Shown here in pieces: positions 38,465-48,057 of a DNA stretch of 64,000 nucleotides (its first letter is position 1; the number at the start of each line of letters is the position of its first letter). Below the pieces are notes generated by a model. That model ran no database searches. It was not told the DNA's origin and saw only the letters and a list, made by a program, of their open reading frames with translations. The DNA is from CAMPKL01 sp963805925 (GTDB lineage Bacteria > Acidobacteriota > Terriglobia > Bryobacterales > UBA6623). The position numbers and the translations under genes were made by a program. Location of the stretch: the NCBI GenBank assembly GCA_963805925.1, contig CAWDWB010000001.1, positions 111,544-175,543 on the forward strand, in the 5' to 3' direction.

Positions 38465-41400
38465 TCAGAAGATATATTTGACTCCGAGTTGGATCGATCT
38501 CATGGTTCGCGACTCAAGAACGCGCCCGAAATCGGATTTACGAGCGTCCACTTCAATAGAAGCCCAATTGGGGTGGTTTGCAAAGTTATAGGCCTCGAAT
38601 CTAAGGTGCAGCCTTTGCGCCTCACTGAAGGTGACGCTCTTTGACAACGACAAGTCCCAGTTCACTAGTCCGGGATTGACAAGGTTCGACCGCCCAAGGT
38701 TGCTTGCCCGATACTGCAGTTCCGGGTTCGTCGCGTCGAATGCATCAGCGTTCCAATAACGCTCAGGCGTAGGGTCATCGACAACGGGGCTGATGCCCGT
38801 CGCCTCGGGGTAGTTCTGAACGCCAGTGACGGGACTGAAGTTGACGATTGGGCTGACGTGGCTTGGAGACCCTTCCGATATCGACAGAATCGTGGCCAAC
38901 TGCCAGCCTTCAAGGATCTTGCCTATAATGCCGACGCCTGTAGCGATCGCTTTGTCCCGCCCAAATGGAAGCTCATATAGAAATGAGGCTGCGAAACGCC
39001 GGCCGACGTGAAACTGGGACAACCCTCGCTCGCCCTTCAGATTGTAGTTGTCGATCGGGTACAGGCGATCCCCGCCAGCGTTGCGAATTGCGCTCGCATC
39101 ATCAATCGACTTCGACCATGTATAGCGAAGTAGAACTGCGGCGCCATGCGAAAACCGGTGTTCTGCCGTGACGTTCAGCGCGTGATAGTTTGCATTGGCG
39201 ACGCTGTCGACTTCCTGGACAATGCCATATACGGGCCACGGACGCCGCGAGTCGATTGAGCTTGTGTCATCAGGCCCATTAGGTTGCACCGCTTGGTTGA
39301 ACGGTCGCATCCGCTCCAACTTGTGGCCGCCGCTGCCGTGATACCCAACTTGGACGACAATCGAGTTCGTCAACTGGCGCTGAAGGTCGAACATCCACTG
39401 CAACACGTAGGGAGTCCGACGCCCGTAGATGTTATTGAACGTAAACGGCCGGTCCAAGCAGACACCCTCCCAAGCTGCACAGGAAGCATTCGCGCGGGAC
39501 GCGGCCCAGGGGTCACTCAGGTCGGAGTCTGGGTGCAGACGGTCGGCATTATACCGGTCCCGTCCGCTCAAGTTACGCGACATCTCGAACCTGGGATTCC
39601 CGATATCTTGCGAGTAGTAAACTCCAGCGCCGGTTCGGATCGTCCATCGCTCAGAAGGGCTGAATGCGATTCCTAGACGTGGGGCCCAGTCATTGCGGTC
39701 ATCTGCGACCAGGCGACGTCCCATAAACTGGTCGCCGGCCTGCGTGGGGATTACGTCGTCATAATGGAAATTCAAGCCGTCGTAGAAATCCCCGTTTCCT
39801 GGCCGGGTGAGGATGGGCGTCCGCGTCCCAGGAATCAGCCCATCAGGCCCGCCGCCCATGTCGAAGATCTGCGTGTTGATGATTCCCCGGCGAGCGTCGT
39901 GAAACGGCGGCGTGTACTCGTAGCGGAGACCGAGATCGAACGTCAGCCGGGGCGAAAGGCGCCAGGTGTCCTGCAGATAGACGGCAATCGAGTTGGCTCG
40001 CAACTTCGCGTCGTAGAACGCCATGATCCGCTCCGACCTGGTCGCCGTACCGAGCAAGAAATCGGCGAATGATTCGCCCGTCGAGCCGAACGTGGACGGA
40101 TCAGCCGTAGCCACGCCGTCAAATCGGAACTGGCCGGTCGCCAACTGGGCGCCGAGTTGGTTGTAGTGATCGCGCCGGAACTCGCCGCCAAACTTGATGG
40201 AATGAGATCCTGCGATGATTGATGTGTTGTTAAGCGCCTGGACCGTTCGATTGCGAGTGCTCCAAGGACCGTTTGTCTCGCCGCCGAAGTCGGTCCACCC
40301 GCTGTTCCGGAGAACGATGCTCGGAACGCCCCAGGCTGACGGATCGGCTGAACTCAATCCGTTGATCCCGAGCTCCGATACGACATCACGTGCAAACGCG
40401 AAGTACTCAACGTTGTCGTTGTCAAAGCGGGTGTACCCAAGTCGGGTCTCGTTCAGGGATCGAGGGCCCATGCTGCGCGTATTTGAGACCGTCCATTGAT
40501 AGGCGCGTGTCTCGATGCGTCCGGTCTGCGTCGGGAATGGTCCGGGGGAGGCCAACCGTTCGTTCCCGTGGCTAAATCGTCCAGACCAATTTGAGGCGGA
40601 ACTTCCCTGGAAGTCGAACTTCTGCAAGTACTGCTCTGAATCACGGACGCGAAACGCTTCTCTGAAATAGTTGTCTCCCTCGCCAGACGTCGTTGCATCC
40701 GGATAAAACTCAAGCAACGCATGCGCGATTGGATGCTGTCGAGATAAGGGGATGTTTTGATCCGGGAACGGTTCCGCCGAACTCCTGCCGTCACTCGTAA
40801 AGATTCTCGTCAACGGGTCGAAAATTATTCGCAACTGCTCGCGGAAATCACCCGCTCTGAGGCCCTGATTCGGGACCTGGGCGCGTTGTTGTCGGGCTAC
40901 GGGCTTACGCAAAAGCTCCGCATTACTAAAGAAGAAGAGCCTATTCTTCACGATGGGGCCGCCAAGAGTTAAGCCAAACTGATTCGTTGAGAAGGGGCTC
41001 TGCTCGTTTTCAAAGCGCCAAGACTTGGCCTCTAGATGGTCGTTCGAGTGGAACTCAAAGAACGTGCCGTGAAACTGATTCGTTCCCGACTTCGTCCCGA
41101 CGATGATCTGTGACATCGCGCGTCCGTACTCGGCCGGGTAGATTCCAGTCTGAATCTTCACTTCTTGGATGGCGTCAATCGACGGTCGGACGATGTACGT
41201 ATTGAAGTCGACGTCCGTATTCTCGATGCCATCGAGCGTGTAGCGATTCGACTCCTGCCGTTGTCCCGCGACGGCTATCGTTTGCTCGGAACGCTCGCCC
41301 CCTTGTCGCTGCAGCTTGATAGCAGAGCCGCTCATGTCCGTGGATACGTTCGATGTCAATTTCAGAAGGGACAAGTAATTGCGATAGCTTGTCGGGAAGC

Positions 41401-41914
41401 CGACCAACTGCCGCTGCGTGATGACCGTTGAGATCGTCGCGTTGTCCCGCTGCAGCAGCGGGCGGTCGCCGACTACCGCGACGGTCTCTTCGATCGTGCC
41501 CAATTGCAACCTGAAGCTGATGCGCGACTGCGACCCAACGCCAACGTCAACGCCAGAAGCCGACTTGGTCTGAAACCCCTTTAGAGAGGCCGTTACGGCG
41601 TATTGTCCGGGCGACAGCAAAGGGATGACATAGCCGCCCGTCTCATTGGTTGTCGTCAGTCGGGACTGATTCGTGGCCTCGTTGATTGCCTCAATTTCGA
41701 CGCCTGTCAGCAGCCCACCCGAGGAGTCCCGAACGTATCCTGAGATTTCGCCGAGGGTCTGGGCCCCAAGCGAGCCGGCTACTGCCAAGATCGCAAAGAG
41801 AGGCCCGACTGCTGACTGATTCCGCACGTCGCTACGGGCAGATAGTAGCAGACGTTTCCGAGAGTCAATTCCGCAACACGACTTACCGGCTGGAAGTTGC
41901 ATACGGCGGGGCAA
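38465..41914 (-). CDS. TonB-dependent receptor, Oar-like, with carboxypeptidase regulatory-like domain
   Basis: This 1149-residue outer-membrane protein has a signal region ending near LAVAGSLGAQ. An N-terminal CarboxypepD_reg-type beta sandwich follows (GEISGYVRDSSGGLLTGVEIE ... SPGQYAVTASLKGFQ), then a plug domain (NRYTLDGIENTDVDFNTYIV; GIYPAEYGRAMSQIIVGTKSG) and a long beta barrel. The chain ends LGVKYIF, with the terminal Phe typical of outer-membrane barrels. Oar-like receptors are expanded in Solibacter-type Acidobacteria and take up large or plant-derived substrates. No SusD partner is present. The next upstream genes on this strand are decayed secreted proteins. Confidence 0.92.
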   Translation of the reverse strand: MPRRMQLPAGKSCCGIDSRKRLLLSARSDVRNQSAVGPLFAILAVAGSLGAQTLGEISGYVRDSSGGLLTGVEIEAINEATNQSRLTTTNETGGYVIPLLSPGQYAVTASLKGFQTKSASGVDVGVGSQSRISFRLQLGTIEETVAVVGDRPLLQRDNATISTVITQRQLVGFPTSYRNYLSLLKLTSNVSTDMSGSAIKLQRQGGERSEQTIAVAGQRQESNRYTLDGIENTDVDFNTYIVRPSIDAIQEVKIQTGIYPAEYGRAMSQIIVGTKSGTNQFHGTFFEFHSNDHLEAKSWRFENEQSPFSTNQFGLTLGGPIVKNRLFFFSNAELLRKPVARQQRAQVPNQGLRAGDFREQLRIIFDPLTRIFTSDGRSSAEPFPDQNIPLSRQHPIAHALLEFYPDATTSGEGDNYFREAFRVRDSEQYLQKFDFQGSSASNWSGRFSHGNERLASPGPFPTQTGRIETRAYQWTVSNTRSMGPRSLNETRLGYTRFDNDNVEYFAFARDVVSELGINGLSSADPSAWGVPSIVLRNSGWTDFGGETNGPWSTRNRTVQALNNTSIIAGSHSIKFGGEFRRDHYNQLGAQLATGQFRFDGVATADPSTFGSTGESFADFLLGTATRSERIMAFYDAKLRANSIAVYLQDTWRLSPRLTFDLGLRYEYTPPFHDARRGIINTQIFDMGGGPDGLIPGTRTPILTRPGNGDFYDGLNFHYDDVIPTQAGDQFMGRRLVADDRNDWAPRLGIAFSPSERWTIRTGAGVYYSQDIGNPRFEMSRNLSGRDRYNADRLHPDSDLSDPWAASRANASCAAWEGVCLDRPFTFNNIYGRRTPYVLQWMFDLQRQLTNSIVVQVGYHGSGGHKLERMRPFNQAVQPNGPDDTSSIDSRRPWPVYGIVQEVDSVANANYHALNVTAEHRFSHGAAVLLRYTWSKSIDDASAIRNAGGDRLYPIDNYNLKGERGLSQFHVGRRFAASFLYELPFGRDKAIATGVGIIGKILEGWQLATILSISEGSPSHVSPIVNFSPVTGVQNYPEATGISPVVDDPTPERYWNADAFDATNPELQYRASNLGRSNLVNPGLVNWDLSLSKSVTFSEAQRLHLRFEAYNFANHPNWASIEVDARKSDFGRVLESRTMRSIQLGVKYIF

Positions 41915-41941
41915 CAGAAGGTGGCGGATGTGACTGCGAAC

Positions 41942-42470
41942 CTAAGCCCATCGCTGGCGTGAAACCAATAGCCCTGCGAGACCGATCCCCAATAGCAAGA
42001 AACTCGAAGGCTCGGGAACATCTGCGGTCCTCTCAGTGAGGAAGACTCCCGAGTCGGACGTGAAAGTCACGCCTTCCGGCGGAATCAAGTCGAGTGCGCT
42101 GTGTGGGTCAAGTCAAAGAACGAATCTCCTGCACTGTGAGCGTAAAACCAAGCGGAGACGGAGTCCCCGACGCCTCCCTGGACCAGGCCGCTAGAGGAAA
42201 GCATCCCGGGGATGAAGTTTGCGAAATCGGTCTCGAAGATGCCGGCCGTATCCCCGACGATTGAGGATCGCCGAAGGCACTGAGCGCGGCCACCGCCCAC
42301 GGTCTGTCCTCAGACTGTATAGGCGCTAAAGTCGCCGCTAACTGTACATATGTGAGAGTAATCGGGGCCAGAAGCGTGCCGTCCGGGAGAATCGAAGAAA
42401 AGAAGATGCCAAGCGAGGTAGCCGATCGCAGCGGCGTTACCCCAAGCGCGCTACGCTTTGGCCGTACAAC
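41942..42470 (-). pseudogene. Decayed PEP-CTERM protein gene
   Basis: On the minus strand one frame ends DVPEPSSFLLLGIGLAGLLV then SRQRWA and a stop at 41942. This is a textbook PEP-CTERM sorting signal: the PEP motif, a hydrophobic helix, then a basic tail. Upstream the frame must be switched at about 42085 (to read GGVGDSVSAWFYAHSAGDSF) and again near 42270 (to read EDRPWAVAALSAFGD). No intact start is evident, so the N-terminal limit is a guess. PEP-CTERM proteins are processed by exosortase and exported, but no exosortase is in the window. It may be a true pseudogene or a gene damaged by assembly indels. Confidence 0.5.
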
Positions 42471-42532
42471 TTAATCGTTCCGGTGGTCCAAACTGGCCGC
42501 GGCCGCATGCCCGCGAAGAACTGTTCACGTCC

Positions 42533-42753
42533 TCACTCGATTGGATCGACGCCTGTATCGAAACTTAGGGATCTGAGTGTACCGCCGTTGTTACTGTCGG
42601 AGTCGATGTAGTGATGAACGTCATTGTCATCGTTGAACAGGAGCGCATCGCCGGCCACGGTGACGCGAAAATTGACTGCTGGTGCGGTCGCGGCGCTAAG
42701 AATCGGGCAGCACACAGGAACGTCAGCCGTTGGATAATCTTCGAATCTTTCAT
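42533..42753 (-). pseudogene. Possible short secreted-protein gene, frame interrupted
   Basis: An ATG at 42753 is well placed after GAGGAG (10 bp), but its frame quickly becomes implausible. The shifted frame from 42715 reads ILSAATAPAVNFRVTVAGDA and then LLFNDDNDVHHYIDSDSNNG to a stop at 42533, which looks like real beta-rich protein. A single indel near 42720 would join the two into about 72 residues. No family recognised. The position between two other broken secreted-protein genes suggests shared decay. Confidence 0.3.
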
Positions 42754-42786
42754 ATGAACTTTCTCCTCATTTCAATCTCGGGCCCT

Positions 42787-44360
42787 CTATGGCGCGGCCA
42801 CAGGTATCACTGGCCCCACGGGAGTGGATTTGCCGTAGACCGTGAGAACAACCTGGTTATTGCCGGGAACTGCGCCCGCGGGAACCCGAATAGCTAACTG
42901 GAATAGACCTGGCGAGCCCGGAGTGAAGCCCACGTAGAGCACGTCGGCGGGGTCCATCAGCACACCGCCGAACATCACCTGCGGGTTGGCTTCGGGCAGG
43001 AGTTGCGCAGAGCCAGTCGCCAACTGGCCGGCCGCCAGTCCCGCCGTCGTCGTGCTCCCCAACCCGTGCCGTACAGCAGGATCGATGTCTCCTGGTTCGG
43101 CAGGTCGCGAAGGGCCGAAACGATCGTTGGGGAACAATTCGGCCGGTGCACGGGAACCGGCGGCAGCTCGGCGGAATCGCATTAAATCGCGCGGCAATAA
43201 GGCCGTCTTCGGCGTAAGGAGGGAACAGGAAGAAGGCCGGCGTCGCCTCTTCCACGGTGACCATCGCTACTGCGCCACGAATTTCTTCGGGCGTATCGCA
43301 GTTCCGAATCATGACGACGTCAACGGGACCGAGAGTCGGCAGTCGCCGGGACGTCTGGATATTCGCCTGGGTCGGGAAGATGGCGAAGATCGGCGACCGC
43401 TCGCCGCCGATCTCCACGCAGGCGCCGCCCAACTTCGTCGCTAGGTCGCCGTTCTCGTCAAGTCTCCGGGGAAAGGAAATCACTCGGTCGAAAAATCTTG
43501 TGCCAAAGACGCTAATGATCGAAAAGGCGAGACGGTATTTACCTTGGGAACAGGCTGGCGAGGATGATGCCGCCGTCGCTGATCGACGGGGCACCCTCTT
43601 CCCCACCGCCGCCTCCTCCTCCGTCGCCGATGAGAACTGTCCAGCGGATATTGTCGAAAGTTATCCCACCGACGGTGAGAGTCGCCACATGCTCACCCGG
43701 CTGCAGTCCCGGTGGGACGACCGCCGTCAACGTATAGACGCCTGGGAGAACGAGCTCATTGAGAACCGCGCGTCCGTCTGGTTCAGAGCTGGTGCGGTTT
43801 AGGAAGACGTTTTCTAAAGATACGATTTGCACAGGGAGACCGCCAAGAGTAGCGCTAATTGCAGGGTTAGGATCGGCTCCCAGTCCAGTGATCCCGGTAG
43901 AAATGATCGTCTCCCCTGGAACGGCCGGATTGCCTGGAGCGATCCGGTAGTGATCTAGGTGGTAGTCCTCTGTACCGCTGAGACCAGTCGGCGCGTACGC
44001 GCTCAGGGTAAACCCGAAGGGAGCGGAAGTGAGCCCGTCGATTTCGACAGCGACATTCGCGTCGCCGAGAGGCGTGTCCGGCGGCACATGGAACAAGATC
44101 CAACCGCTGGAAAGCGCCTGGCTCAATGTCTGTTCACCGTTGAGGATGACTTTGGTCGGAGGTTCGTTGCCGTAACCGATGTCGGGTCCGTAGGCTATTC
44201 CCCATCCATTTTGTGCAATCGCACCTACTGCGGCATCGTCGTTAGGGCCCGCGGCGTCGATTGAGGTAACGGCGTCGATAACCGGTTGGGCGCTCACGCT
44301 CTGTATGAAAAGCGATAGCCACACTACGGCGAAAGTGTTTCTGAAGATCGTTAGGCGCAT
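42787..44360 (-). pseudogene. Secreted TIGR03437-type protein, broken by frameshifts
   Basis: The start at ATG 44360 has AGGAGGGGA directly upstream. The signal peptide is MRLTIFRNTFAVVWLSLFIQ then SVSAQ, and the first frame is intact to 43539 (ending ISDGGIILASLFPR). The adjacent frames continue the same protein: SIISVFGTRFFDRVISF, GGACVEIGGERSPIFAI, VEEATPAFFLFPPYAEDGLI, then after further shifts QLATGSAQLLPEANPQVMFGG and PGLFQLAIRVPAGAVPGNNQ to a stop at 42787. Line-by-line resemblance to the 63.2-64.0 kb protein shows a TIGR03437-like C-terminal domain. At least four indels are needed (near 43540, 43520, 43180 and 43070). The family occurs widely at the ends of acidobacterial secreted proteins. 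Function unknown. Confidence 0.7.
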
Positions 44361-44506
44361 TTCCCCTCCTGGCCGGGCGGTGTTGTTGGCCGGTGTCATC
44401 GCAAAGCTAAAACAAGTACAGGGTTTGCCCAAGCGGCATAACGCGACATCGGATGGTAGGGAGACCAACGCCGCGATATGCCGCTCTAGGAACAAGGCGT
44501 TTGGAA

Positions 44507-45400
44507 CTAGGGCAGACTGTTGGCGATGACCCAACAGGCGTTTTCTGCAGTTCCTCCGTCTTCGAGGCAAAGGTGAAGGCGGAAGTCCATATCGAAGATG
44601 CCCACCCTGGTCCCGTCGAGCCACAGACCACAAGCCATCGTTGCGTCGGTACGGCGGTCGGTTCCGCGGATGAGCCATTGCTGGCAGTTGCCGGGGGAAT
44701 CTGCGACTTCGGCGACACACTCGGCAACTGCAAATTCCGTGTCGCCAGAAGCGTTCGTTCCGAACGTATCGTTGCTCGACTCCGTGCAGTACATTTGGTA
44801 GTCGGGGCCGGACCAGCGAGGGCGCATCGAGATGCTGACGGGAACCGCTTGGCCAGCCTCCATCTCGCGGAGGCCTGGCTGAGACCCGTCTCCCGGGCTG
44901 TTGAACCACTCAGCCGCCGGGCACGTGCCGTCGCCATTGGGCTGGCGGCAATACTTGCGGTTTATTGCCATGAACATCTCATTGAGCTGGAGCGAGTCAT
45001 CAGCCGGCAATCCGCTGGGGTTGAGGATTGATACGGGATCGCTGAAATCGAACGTCAACTCGCGGTCGCTCGGGGTCGTCTTCCGCCCCTTGCCGCCTCC
45101 AAGCTGGATTGTGTAGTTGCCGGTTTGCGCCAGATGCGAATAGCCGTTCGTGTTGTCCAGGCCAGCGTCGGTCAGAAGGCTGCTGCCGTCCATAGTGATC
45201 CGAGCGACGCCGTCTTCGCCGGCAGTCTCGAAGATCGCCGCGATGGGCAACTCGGCAGGAGTCTCGCTGCCGCCTCCATTGTTGGGCTTGCCCTTTGCGG
45301 AACTGAGCGAGGCCAGGTTGGCGATGATCGCAGCACACAGTGCCGCCGAAGCCAGCACTCCTGTCATCCTCCATAGGTCCGGCGTTTTGATACGTCTCAT
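44507..45400 (-). CDS. Secreted hypothetical protein
   Basis: The start at ATG 45400 follows AGGGAGAA, giving about 297 residues. It has a basic N-terminus and a hydrophobic segment (VLASAALCAAIIANLASL), so it is exported or anchored. A Gly/Ser/Asn linker follows, then a domain of no recognised family with several Cys (RKYCRQPNGDGTCPAAEWF; YQMYCTESSNDTFG; CVAEVADSPGNCQQW; CGLWLDGTRVGIF; LHLCLEDGGTAENACWV). The paired Cys suggest disulfides outside the cytoplasm. It is divergent from the CadC/TolB regulator across a region with an 11-bp tandem repeat, and upstream of the broken TIGR03437 gene on the same strand. Confidence 0.75.
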   Translation of the reverse strand: MRRIKTPDLWRMTGVLASAALCAAIIANLASLSSAKGKPNNGGGSETPAELPIAAIFETAGEDGVARITMDGSSLLTDAGLDNTNGYSHLAQTGNYTIQLGGGKGRKTTPSDRELTFDFSDPVSILNPSGLPADDSLQLNEMFMAINRKYCRQPNGDGTCPAAEWFNSPGDGSQPGLREMEAGQAVPVSISMRPRWSGPDYQMYCTESSNDTFGTNASGDTEFAVAECVAEVADSPGNCQQWLIRGTDRRTDATMACGLWLDGTRVGIFDMDFRLHLCLEDGGTAENACWVIANSLP

Positions 45401-45520
45401 TTCTTGGTTCTCCCTGGTTTGTGTTGTTCGCCCGGTACAACCGACCAATCCGCCGCACCCGGTCCAACTTTGGTGCCGTTAGTTTGTCTCCGAGCGGAGA
45501 TCTCGACAAGGCGGGGCGGT

Positions 45521-45547
45521 GTGAGATTTATGTGAGATTTATGTAAG
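45521..45547. promoter_or_regulatory. Candidate operator: tandem 11-bp direct repeats
   Basis: GTGAGATTTAT occurs twice head to tail (45521-45531, 45532-45542) and is followed by GTAAG, the start of a third imperfect unit. Direct repeats with 11-bp period are the classic binding layout for OmpR/PhoB/CadC-type winged-helix proteins, one unit per helical turn. The divergent gene on the right encodes exactly such a DNA-binding domain. Confidence 0.55.
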
Positions 45548-45657
45548 CCCGCAAGGCACTCATTTCTGGAGAGTTAGGGGCCTCTCGCGCGGGCGACCAC
45601 GGAGGCAGGGAGCCCCCGAGAGCCTTCGGTTCCCTGCTCGTTGCCGGGCGGCGACGC

Positions 45658-45663
45658 TATAAT
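45658..45663 (+). promoter_or_regulatory. Candidate -10 box (TATAAT)
   Basis: A perfect TATAAT lies 21 bp before the TTG start of the CadC/TolB gene. This would give a short leader, and no good -35 is seen at proper spacing, so an activator may be needed. Confidence 0.35.
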
Positions 45664-45684
45664 TCAGCCGGTCGAGGACGTCGA

Positions 45685-47889
45685 TTGACAAAACATGGAG
45701 CCAATGGGGTTTCCCCCTGTGTGCGGTTCGGCGATTTCGAGGCTGACCTCCACACAGGCGAGTTGTATAAACGCCGCAAGCGCATCAAACTCGCCGAGCA
45801 GCCCATAACGATCCTCACGCTACTGCTTGAAAAGCCCGGCGAGCTAGTAACCCGCGAGGAGATGCGCGCCAAGCTATGGCCGGAGCAGACTTTCGTCGAC
45901 TTTGACCGCAGCCTCAACTCCGCCGTGCGGTCTCTTCGACGGGCTCTCGGTGATTCGCCGAGACGTCCCCGCTTCATCGAAACACTACCGAAACGCGGCT
46001 ACCGCTTTATCGCTGAGGTCGAGCCTGTCGAACCGTACACCCGGAACGGGAAAGCACCAGTTCGGCCGGAGGAAGCGAAGAAGCGTCCCCGCACAGCAGT
46101 TGTCCTGGCGGCCGCGACTGCGGGACTAGCCATATTGGCGTTCAGCGCCGTGCTGGCACTATCGCCCGACAACTCGCGCGAGGCGCTCTACGCAGAGGAA
46201 CTCGTGGGCGCATTGCCCTCGGGACTCGCTCACGTGTGGGGTTCCATTTCTCCCAACGGTCGCCAACTTGCCCGTCGAGATGGCGATGATGGACGCTTGT
46301 TCCTCGAAGACCTGTCCACCGGCTCTACGCGCCTTCTTGTCGATGAGCCGGTCGTGAGACGGGTTGTTTGGTCACCGGACGGCGACGAGGTCGCCTTCGT
46401 GCGCGAACGCGGCGGTGAGCACTTGCTGGAGTCGGTCGACGTACGGTCAGGCGAGAGTCGTCTGCTGCTCAATCTCGGTTTGATCCCTCCAGTTCCTGAC
46501 GTTCGAGTACCCGTAGCCTGGGACGGTCTAGGGAATCGGCTGTTACTCACCAGTTGGCGCGGCGACTGGGTCGGATCCTTGTCTCTTGAAACTCTTGAGT
46601 TGACCACTCTCGATTTGGGAGTTCCAATCGTCAAGGATGTGGCCCTGTCTCCGAACGGCCGGTTCTTGGCGCACACAGACGGCGACGGCGTCGAGATCCT
46701 GAGAAGCAATGGGGAGGGCGATCCAATTCCGCTTTCTCCATTCAGCGAAGCCGCCATCCTTCCAACCTGGAGTGCCGACGGACGAACACTTCTGTTCATG
46801 CGTCGGTTTCGCAATAACTACAAAGTGGAACTTTGGGTCGCCTCAGTCGACGACGAATCGGGGGCGGTGATCGGAGAGCCCGTACTCGTCGGTCCTTTGT
46901 CCACGGTCAGGGAGACGATCCAACCGATCGTCACGGAGAACGGCGATTATGTCTGGGCTCACCAAGACTCATGGCTAAGCGCACACGTCTTGGAGGTCGA
47001 CCCGCGGACCGGCCAGCGAGTCGGCGACGCCTTCACGGATTTCCCAAGAGGCACCAACGCGGAGTTTTGGTCGCCGACTGAACCGACACTATTTTCTTTT
47101 GACATCAGCCTCAATTGGCAGTTGTCTCAGTTCGTGTTGCTCCGTAGATACGACCTGAGGTCGGGGCGCGAAGATGTCTATCAACTCCCGCGCGTCGCCG
47201 AACGGGCCTTTTACAGCAGGGACCTCCAGACGGCGGTAACGGTCGAAAGGTCCGGCAGCCGATCCACTGCCTTTCTCTTCGATCTGGCAACCAGCCAAGG
47301 TACCGAACTGTTCTCGTCCGAATCGCGTATCTGGTCTGCACGGCTCTCGGGAGACTCCGCGAAAGTGGCGTTTCTAGAGACCAGGTCGGTCTTGGGCGAA
47401 CAAGGCTCAGTAGGCGTTGCCGAGGTCGCTACCGGCACGGTGCGCATGCTGTACGACGGGGCGAAGTTGGAGGAGCCCCATTGGTCTCCCAATGGATTGG
47501 AGCTGGCGGTTGCGGATAGGCCCTGTATGCGAATCCTGAAGGTCGAGTCGGGAGAAGCCGAGACGCTTGCGTGCTACGAACAGCCGTCCGATCAGGATGC
47601 CGGCGTGAGGACGTTCAGCCCTCACTGGTCGCCCGACGGCACGATGCTCGTTTGGGGCGCGTTGAATCCGGCGTTACGAAGACATGAAATTTGGGTCATT
47701 GAGCGATCCACTGGAGCCCATCGGTTGATCTGGGCTGGCGAAGAAAACTACAAAACAGAGGCCAGCCAGCCAAGGTGGTCACCGGACGGCCGCTTCGTAG
47801 CATTCACGCTGGTCGACAATCCTCCGGTCGAAGTCTGGAGGTTGCGACATCCCCTACTGACGCAGTCGGATCTGGCCATCAGTGATTGA
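45685..47889 (+). CDS. CadC-like winged-helix regulator fused to TolB-type propeller
   Basis: This 734-residue protein starts at TTG 45685; no ATG lies before the domain. Residues ~12-110 form an OmpR-type winged helix (VRFGDFEADLHTGELYKRRK, LTLLLEKPGELVTREEMRAKLW, VDFDRSLNSAVRSLRRALGD, IETLPKRGYRFIA). One membrane helix (~133-155, AVVLAAATAGLAILAFSAVL) separates it from a periplasmic WD40/TolB-like propeller with repeats such as HVWGSISPNGRQLA, WSPDGDEVAFVRER, and SPHWSPDGTMLVWGA. It is a one-component membrane regulator that would sense outside and bind DNA inside, as CadC does. Such fusions are common in Acidobacteria. The likely target is its own divergent promoter region. Confidence 0.9.
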   Translation: MTKHGANGVSPCVRFGDFEADLHTGELYKRRKRIKLAEQPITILTLLLEKPGELVTREEMRAKLWPEQTFVDFDRSLNSAVRSLRRALGDSPRRPRFIETLPKRGYRFIAEVEPVEPYTRNGKAPVRPEEAKKRPRTAVVLAAATAGLAILAFSAVLALSPDNSREALYAEELVGALPSGLAHVWGSISPNGRQLARRDGDDGRLFLEDLSTGSTRLLVDEPVVRRVVWSPDGDEVAFVRERGGEHLLESVDVRSGESRLLLNLGLIPPVPDVRVPVAWDGLGNRLLLTSWRGDWVGSLSLETLELTTLDLGVPIVKDVALSPNGRFLAHTDGDGVEILRSNGEGDPIPLSPFSEAAILPTWSADGRTLLFMRRFRNNYKVELWVASVDDESGAVIGEPVLVGPLSTVRETIQPIVTENGDYVWAHQDSWLSAHVLEVDPRTGQRVGDAFTDFPRGTNAEFWSPTEPTLFSFDISLNWQLSQFVLLRRYDLRSGREDVYQLPRVAERAFYSRDLQTAVTVERSGSRSTAFLFDLATSQGTELFSSESRIWSARLSGDSAKVAFLETRSVLGEQGSVGVAEVATGTVRMLYDGAKLEEPHWSPNGLELAVADRPCMRILKVESGEAETLACYEQPSDQDAGVRTFSPHWSPDGTMLVWGALNPALRRHEIWVIERSTGAHRLIWAGEENYKTEASQPRWSPDGRFVAFTLVDNPPVEVWRLRHPLLTQSDLAISD

Positions 47890-48057
47890 CGATTGCCCGC
47901 CAACCGAGTACCTACAAGTCCGCATCGAGGCAGTGACCCCTTGAAACAGACTGTTTCGTCGCTCTCTCGGAGCCCAAATCGGGTTGGTTCCGCGAAATCC
48001 AATCTAGGAAAGAACTCTTGAACCACGCTGGAGGTCCTTTCGCCGGCCCCAAGACGC
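47890..48057 (+). repeat. Dispersed intergenic repeat, copy C
   Basis: TACAAGTCCGCATCGAGGCA near 47910 aligns with TGTAAGTCCGCAGATAGGAA near 54173 in copy D. CGGGTTGGTTCCGCGAAATC then CAATCTAGGAAAGAAC (47979-48014) aligns with copies A and D. The unit ends just before TACAAT (48058-48063) and the kinase relic. Otherwise non-coding. Confidence 0.6.

Noticed and set aside
44361..44909. N-terminal extension of the TIGR03437-type gene up to 44909
   Set aside because: The extension overlaps another secreted-protein gene and is Arg-rich; ATG 44360 has a strong ribosome-binding site and signal peptide.
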